From Synanceia verrucosa (lineage: Eukaryota; Chordata; Actinopteri; Perciformes; Synanceiidae), in NCBI GenBank assembly GCA_029721515.1, contig CM056556.1, positions 15,783,598-15,847,597 of the forward strand: 64,000 nt of DNA. The letters are read 5' to 3'. The notes under the pieces are model-generated. The model had not been told where the DNA came from, did no database searches, and worked only from the letters and a program-made list of their open reading frames with translations. Positions 53,201 through 61,200 of the stretch are shown here, piece by piece. Numbering within the stretch: position 1 is the stretch's first letter; every line of letters begins with the position of its first letter. Made by a program: the position numbers and the translations under genes.

Positions 53201-56200
53201 TTTTTTTCCAAATCATCCTTGGCTTGGGTTGTAAACAAAATTACACAAGAAAAGCACTCAGAGAGCACAGACCATGACAGCGACTCTTTTTAATTAAAGT
53301 TATCCCTGCCGCCAAGAAGGTTATGTCTTCACCGGGGCTTGTTTGTTTGTTTGTTGGTTTGCAAAGTAACACTGAGTTATAACAAAAAGCTATGGACGGT
53401 TTTTGACGAAATTTTCAGGATTGGCCAGAAATGGCCTAACTTAAAACCAATTCATTTTTGGTGGTGCCATTGAATCGGATCCGATCGCCACCAAAAATTA
53501 ATCAATTTTAAGTTAGGCCACTTCTGACCAACCTTGAAAACTTCATCAAAATCTGCCCACAACTTTTTGAGTTATTTCCAGCAAATAAACAAACCCCGGT
53601 GAAAACATAACCTCCTTGGTGGAGGTAATGATGTCTTTCATACAGCAGATCCACTTCAGCGTAGAAAATGAGGCGCCTGGTATAAAATAGTGTGTAGCCA
53701 CTAACCAACCTTTGCCAAGAAGTGCTAACACAGCTTTCATAAGCAAATCACAGCAGGTCCAGTTCCCTTTGTGTGTAACCAAATCTCCTTCTCAGTGACT
53801 AAGATATCGAAGGGTCTTGTTCACTGAAAGAATGCAGGACAAGACGCCGTCTGTCTGCGTACGTAGCCCGCCGTCCGGGCACACAGGCACGGGGAGCAGA
53901 GGCACCGTGATAAGGAAACTCTAGAGTTGTGATAACAAGATGAGCAAAGTTCATTACTGGCTTGATATCAGGGACCCCAGTCTGCTGTTCAGCTGTCTGT
54001 ATTCTCAGATACACAGCTTTAAAGCAAAACCTGGATATGATGCTCTTTTGGATACCTCATTTTCATAGTTTTCTTATTGAGTTTGGTTTTTGAGGTTGAT
54101 GCAAAAATTTATACTCCCATTGCCCGCTTTCTCCAGATGAGAAATGTATAATACCATCATTTCAACTGGCCACATGCCCATTTCACTGTAAGACATTCAA
54201 TCCCCCAGATAAAAAAAAATGCCTGAGAACAGAACCGTGTGAGATCTGCTTCAGTGATTTTTTATAATTACACTCAGAAACTAGGGAGGATATCAATCAT
54301 ATTCAACCCCTGGACAATGGCTAATCTGACCAGTTTTTGCTTTAATGTAAATTTCACAACCTGCACCTGAACACCTGCAGAAGTGCAAAGTCATGCACAT
54401 AAACACATGTAAACATACAGAGAATTTGGCACTGCTGCTTCCGCTATCCTGGCCTAGTTTGCTTGTGTGCTTGACACACTTTCGGGTCTAATGATGGAGT
54501 GTTAAGTCTGTGGACAATGACAGACAGGTGTTAACAGCTGCAGGGTATGCAGACTTAACAAGACAGAAACATTTCCATAATGCAAACCTGGTTTGAGTTT
54601 CTTCTTCCCTGGCTCCACTGCAAATGCAAACTGATAACTTTGTTGGAGCACAAACAATGGATTTAGAGAACAATTCACATAAAAGTCACTGAACAGAATG
54701 TGATAAAACATGGAAATGGCTTCCACACCATGAAGGCAAACAGGTGTTGGTTGAGCAACCTCGTGGAATTGCCAAAGAACACACATTTCAATATTTTTGT
54801 AAGAGTTTTCATTTGACACAACAAAGAGTCTTCCTCCCATTTTATCTCTCACATCCACTTCCCCCACCTCAGTTTAGGGACCTGGGCATCCCTTATATAC
54901 CTCCTCTCCACAGCCACCCATCCCCCTTATCCTCTTATGGGAAAACTGCTTGTGCCGCACAGGGACCACCACAGTGCAACCAGGCTGCAGAACCCGAGGA
55001 ACTGTCAAACACAAGGAGGACTGTCTGTCAGAGAGGACCAAAGCCTGTGTAAGCCTCTGAGGCATTCCACTCCCCCCACTGGCACCCTGTGTTTACAACC
55101 GTTTTGTTTGGCTTGAAAAGGTGATGTGGGTGAAAAGAAGAAAGAAAGAAGGAAAGGGAGGAGTGGAAGGAAAAAAAAAAACATCTGTGTGAGATGATGT
55201 ATGTGTGTGTGTGTGTGTGTGGGCGTGTGTGAGCATGCACGTGACTGTGTGTGTGCGTTAAGTGTGAGAGTGATTGCTCAGAGTCTGGAGGCATCTGGGG
55301 GCCACGCTCAATTCCAATTAGCCTCTCTTTCCCAAGTGCACAAACACACCCTTGGAAAACGCTGAGGTGAAAGGCAAAGCTCAAACAGGACACCGGCAGA
55401 CCCTCTCCAGGAAAGCATGTCAAAATTTGCCCTCAATTGGGAATGCAGTGAGACATTTGAAGGTCTTATGAGAGAAACCTGTCCAGCTGTGACCAGCACG
55501 TGTTTCAAATTAGGAATTTCACAAAGACACACGCTGACTCACCAATTCAAGTATGTCATAGATGTAACGTATCACATGCATCGCACATACTGTACAGAGA
55601 TACACGTACAGTACAATGAAAACATGGAAACACACCATACCTTTGCCACTTTGCTCTCAAATAACAAAGTTTAGCCAACTCAGCCATACAGCCCCAGCCA
55701 CCAGCATGCTAACCCCAACAATAGGGGAATACAGTAGTATCTCAGGAGAGCAGCATCTGCTCTGAGCTTGTCAGCTGGCTGGTTTGGAAGTTAGTGCCCT
55801 GTAATTGCCAGGAAGCTTGCAGAGAGCACCTCATTTCTAACCCAAGCCATACATCACTGCAGGAATGAGAAGGCAGAAGACCGATTTAAACAGCCCTCCG
55901 CTCTTTCATTTTAACGCAGCCATTTCCAAAAGGCTTCACCTTTCATGTTGCGGTGTCTTTCTCATGGCTCTGGGTTCGGAGTTCACTTTGGCCTTTTGGG
56001 GAGGTCGTGTCTTTGTCTTTATGATGAGTCCTCTCCACAATGTACAGACTATGATCCGAAAATAACTGACACATCTGGAGTCACCAAGCGATAAAGAGCC
56101 ATGAAGCTATATTGTACACAGTAGTCAGGGAGCTCTGTCTGGGCGGGTACAGGACTGCAAATAAGTCAAATGACAGCTGTTATTATAAACCAGATCATTT

Positions 56201-57304
56201 TTTTCACTCAAGCCATGCATATTTTCCCTGTTAGTTCCATATTTCCTTTTTCCTTTGTGTTGAAAGGGTGTGAAGACATGACAGAGAGAGATGACAAGAG
56301 GGAGGGGAAGGTGAGCAAGAGACAACATGATGCAACCGTGACCCCAACCAACCTCGCTTCTCTCTGTACTTTGTTTCCTATCCTTTTTTTCCACCATCCC
56401 TCCCCCAGGTCTTTCCAAGAAGTGTGAGGGTTGTCATTAGAGTGAACAATCAGCTGTTCCATTCACATGCACAGAGACACTTTTACTGTGTTTCTCACTT
56501 ATATCATATCGTCATACCTCTTGTAAATCTTGTAAACTTTGCCGTAATCAATAGTTTCTTCACTAAAAATAGACAAATTAATTATTTCTAATGTGAGACA
56601 TGTCCTTTATAAGGATAAAACCATGGGGAACTACATTTTAAGTGGTACTTCAAAACACTGTTAAAAACCCATCCATTCAGTCCCAGCTAGATGAGTAACC
56701 TTGTTTTTTATCCTTTATATTTTATTCCCAATCTTCTTGTTTAACTCTTCTTTTGTTTTTATTTTTTTTATATTTTTTGTTAAATATTTGAATTCTTTGT
56801 ATTTTAATACTGTCATTTTATTCCATTACTGTTTTTCTTTTTACGTGTATGCATGATTATAGTACCCCTGTACACAGCCCTTTGGTCAACCAATGCTGTT
56901 AAAAATGTGCTTTAGAAATAAACTTTGACTTGACTTGTTATCATATAAGGTTGCTAAGGTATGCAATTGTTTGCTAACAGCTTTATGAGCTTTATTATGG
57001 AAGATGAATGAGCATATCACCTGTCATATAATGTTTTGATTTTAATAACTGCGTCTACTCTACAGTCATGCAAATGCATCTTCTTCCTTCAACATAGCTG
57101 GCAAAGAAAGCTCCACTCAGTGTCCACAGGACATACCAATAACAAAGTACATGAGTGTTAAAATGTGAGTGTGCTCTTGTTAGCCCAAGTCCACAGATAT
57201 GGCTGTGATGATGGCAAATTAAAGAGGCAGCATCCTGCAAATATCCAAAGATTAATAGAGAGCGGCACAGATACCAGCCTCACACAATCCCAAGCTCCAA
57301 TACA

Positions 57305-57338
<34 letters not shown>

Positions 57339-58205
57339 ATCCCAGCATCATACGACAAGTCTGTCAGACTGCCAGGGAGCTTCAGCCAACACTCACTGCC
57401 TCCGCCAACAGACTCCATTCTGCCCTGGCTTCACTTTTCAAGACCTCACTGTCTCACTCTAATTGGCTGAAACCAGAGCAGGTTGTCATTCTTTTCTGAG
57501 AAATGCTCTGGAAATCAGAAACAACTTCCCATTTATTCACTTACACTAACCACTCAATTAAGCTCGCTATTAACGGAATCTGGGAACGTTTTCGGGTTTC
57601 ACACGTTAGGAAAAGCTTAGCATCCATCCATTTTCTACTGCTTATCCTCATAGGGTTGCGGGGGGATAAAGCCTATCCCAGCTGTGGACATAGAGATAGA
57701 CAACCACTCACACTCACATTCACACCTAAGGTCAATTTAAATTAGCCAATTAACCTAATCCCCATGCATGTTTTTGCATGGTGGGAGGAAGCCGGAGTAC
57801 CTGGAGAGAACCCACACAGACATGTGGAGAACATGCAAACTCCACTCAGAAAGGCCGGGGTCTGGAATTGAACCCGGTACCTTCTTGCTATGAGGCGACA
57901 GTGCTAACCACTACACCACCATGCCGACATTTAGCTAGAAGTCATTGAATTGAATTAAAAACTTGAATGTTTTTCATTTTGCAGCCTAAAATGACAATGT
58001 CAAGGCCACATTCTAATGGCTTTTAAAACAAAACACTGCAGTTCAAGTTCTGTCGACGCTTTGTTTTCTTACTCCGCCACCTACTGAGCAATGACGTGAT
58101 GAGAAGCAGTGCTGGGCTTCAGGTGGCAGGGACATGCATATAGGGATAAGCAGTCCCTGGCTTTGGCCTGACAGGCGCTTATTGACCATGCTGGCTGGCC
58201 CCTAA

Positions 58206-58252
<47 letters not shown>

Positions 58253-61200
58253 TGCATGTGAATACATTTACATTAATTGTAGGTCATTCTGCAAAAATAT
58301 AAATGCAACATGCACACAAGTATTACATGCATGTAATCACACACAATCAAAACACACACACACACACACACAAACGCACAGACAGGATCCTTTTGAAGAG
58401 TGAGAGGAACCGAGCAGGAGGGGGGTGAAAGGGAGAAAGAGGAGAGAAGAGAGGATGGAGGGGAGGGTGGTGGCGGTATTTATAGACAACAAGTGATGGG
58501 ATGCCCTCGTTAGTGCAAGGCCCACTGAGCCAGATGACAGACGCGCCGCCAAAGGTCATGTGACTGCATTACTCACTCCGGCGCCCTGCGAGAGGGCCCG
58601 CTGAGCAACAGAGAGGGCGCAAGGGAGGGAGGGATGAAGGAAAGGAGAGAGGTAGAAGAAGAGAAGCAGAGAGAATAGAGGGGGAGAAAACTGCCCATGA
58701 ACTCTGCGGTGCCCTATTTCAGCTAAGCTGTATACAAACAAACTTTTTTTCCACTCTCCATTTCGAGGACATGCCTCTCTCCCTCTTTTTTTGGGCAATG
58801 ACCTCAATTACCCGATGCGGTCACTCACTTTGTTTCATAACCCAACTGAACAAAAACTCTCCTAAGAGAGCGCAGTCACAAGAGGTGACAGCGAGCCATT
58901 TAGAAAACATACTTTTTCCACGAGAAATTACGTTTTCTGTGTAATCGCTGAGAATGACATGGCAGGCTCTGGTCTAATGACAGGCTTTGGAAGAGAGCTT
59001 TAAGGGAGAGCTGTGGTTGCTAACACAATACCTGCTGCTAGTCTCCTTCCATAGAGGCCAGAGCTTTAATCCTCAAGATCTAACACCCCTCCACCCCCAA
59101 CACACTCCCACCCCCAGGCTCTGCAGACACCTCCGAGCCAGAAGCTCGACCCAAAACCCTGCAAAGCCTTAAACCTGAACCTCATGACTTCTTTGAAGAA
59201 AGAATGAGAAAGGAGTCAGCAGAGGAGGTGTGACAGTTGCAACATGCTAAGAATGTGTCCAGAAAAAGAGATAAACTTGGTGGACAGATGCAAGAGAGGC
59301 ACCAGGAGAACAATGCAATACTGACGCAGGAGAGTCAGGGAGAATCATCTGGCTTTGCAGATTGTTGAAGTTTGACGCACACAAATGCACTCGCACTCGC
59401 ACACACACACAAACACACCATAACAAAATACCACATAAAAGAGCTCTTGTATGGGCAGGTGAGTCTCGGAGCAGGGTCTCGATCTCTTTCAACTCGTGCT
59501 ACTTCAAACAGCCCCCTGCATGAAGATGAAACTGGGCCCTCAGCAGTACAAACAAAGGTGGTGCCTCCACTCAGACACACAAAGAAATGGGTTTGCATAT
59601 TTGTTCGTATAGAAAATAACAACCACTGAAGGATCTCTTATGATTTTTTTTAGGTTTTTAGGGTTCTGGTGATGGCTTCATCAGTTTATACAACATGTAA
59701 AACATCTCAACAACTATTGGATGGACTGACAGTACAATTTGCAGTGCAACAAACCCTACTTGATTTGGTAATCCCCTGGTCTTTCCTTTAATGCCAGTAC
59801 AAGGCTAAATGAGTTAAACATTGCAACAATTATTCGTTGGATTTCCATACAATATAATCACTTTTGTGATCCCTTAACTTCTCATTGTGATTTATTTTAT
59901 ATGGTTATATGAGGTTTCAACTTTGCAAGCAAATTGAACCTGGTTTTAACACAGAATATCTCTCCCTCTTTAGACCTTCAGTGTTTACAGGGTTCCAATA
60001 AAGACTACATTAATAATCTGGTTAAATCAGCTCAAATTAGGTTCAGGGTTTGTAGCTTATTAAAGCTAACCACTCTGTGTGATTAAACCAACACCACATC
60101 TCAACCGTATCTCCCACATACAGACTGAGAGCAGTATGTGAGTGTCGACTGCAGGGGCATTACGCTTCACTCTGGTTGTTGTAGTTGGATTAAGATGTTA
60201 GCTATCCCCTGTTAACCTCTCCTCACTAGACAGCGTTGATCCAGGACCTAACATGGTGATGGAGCCAGATGAAAGAATATAAGGGCTATAAGACTAACAT
60301 GTGCCCACACTGCAAAAGACTCCTGGAGGGCACAAGGTTAAGGAGAGAAGAGAACCCTCCTTCTATCCCTCCCTCTCCCTCTCTCATGCATGTTCTGAAT
60401 GCTAAACACCAGCCCAACCAGATCCTCATGTACCCCCCAGTCTGTCCTCCTCGCTCTCCTCCTCCCTCCTTTCCTCCCGCCTCCTGCACTGCAGAATCAC
60501 TGATGTGAGGTCTTTTGTGAGAGCTGGCTGGCCTCAGCCTGGGCTCTGTTACGGCCTGACCACTGACCCACTCACCCGCCTTTTAAAGAGGTTTTAGGGT
60601 CATGGGTTCACAACAAGGTGACTCAACTGTGAACGGCGGGTGGCATCCTCTTTCAAAGGGCCCACGTCTTCACCTTTCCCTCTCAAGACTCTCTCTCCCT
60701 CTTTTTCACCCTCTCTGTCTCTCTTTCCTTTCCTCTTTCTCTCTTTCTCCCCCCCATCCTCAGCGACTGACCTGCCGTCTCTGCCCTAATTAGCATAGCA
60801 TCCCAGGGCGAGGAGAACATGAAGGCTAATGGGGGTTGGGGCCCCATAACAACACTGAGGGTAAAGCTTCAAGTTTCTAACTAGGGCCATCACCTGACCA
60901 CATTTACATGGGTTTCTGCAGCCAGAATGCAGGCAGAAGAGTAATGCATGATAAATTATTCCCCTTTCTTGGTGGAGGAAGTGAACTAGAAGGGAAAGGC
61001 ATCAGAATTCCAAGCAGGTTTGGCTTGTTTCAGTCATGTATTTTGTGTTAAATACAAAGAGGCCAGCTTTAACACCAATGCTAATGGGGGAACAGAGGAA
61101 ATACATTCAGATTTGCAAGATGGTGATCTGAAACAAATATTTCAATTTGATCCATATTTGGGTTTCAAGCTAAATAAAATCTGGTTTCATTGTAGCTACA

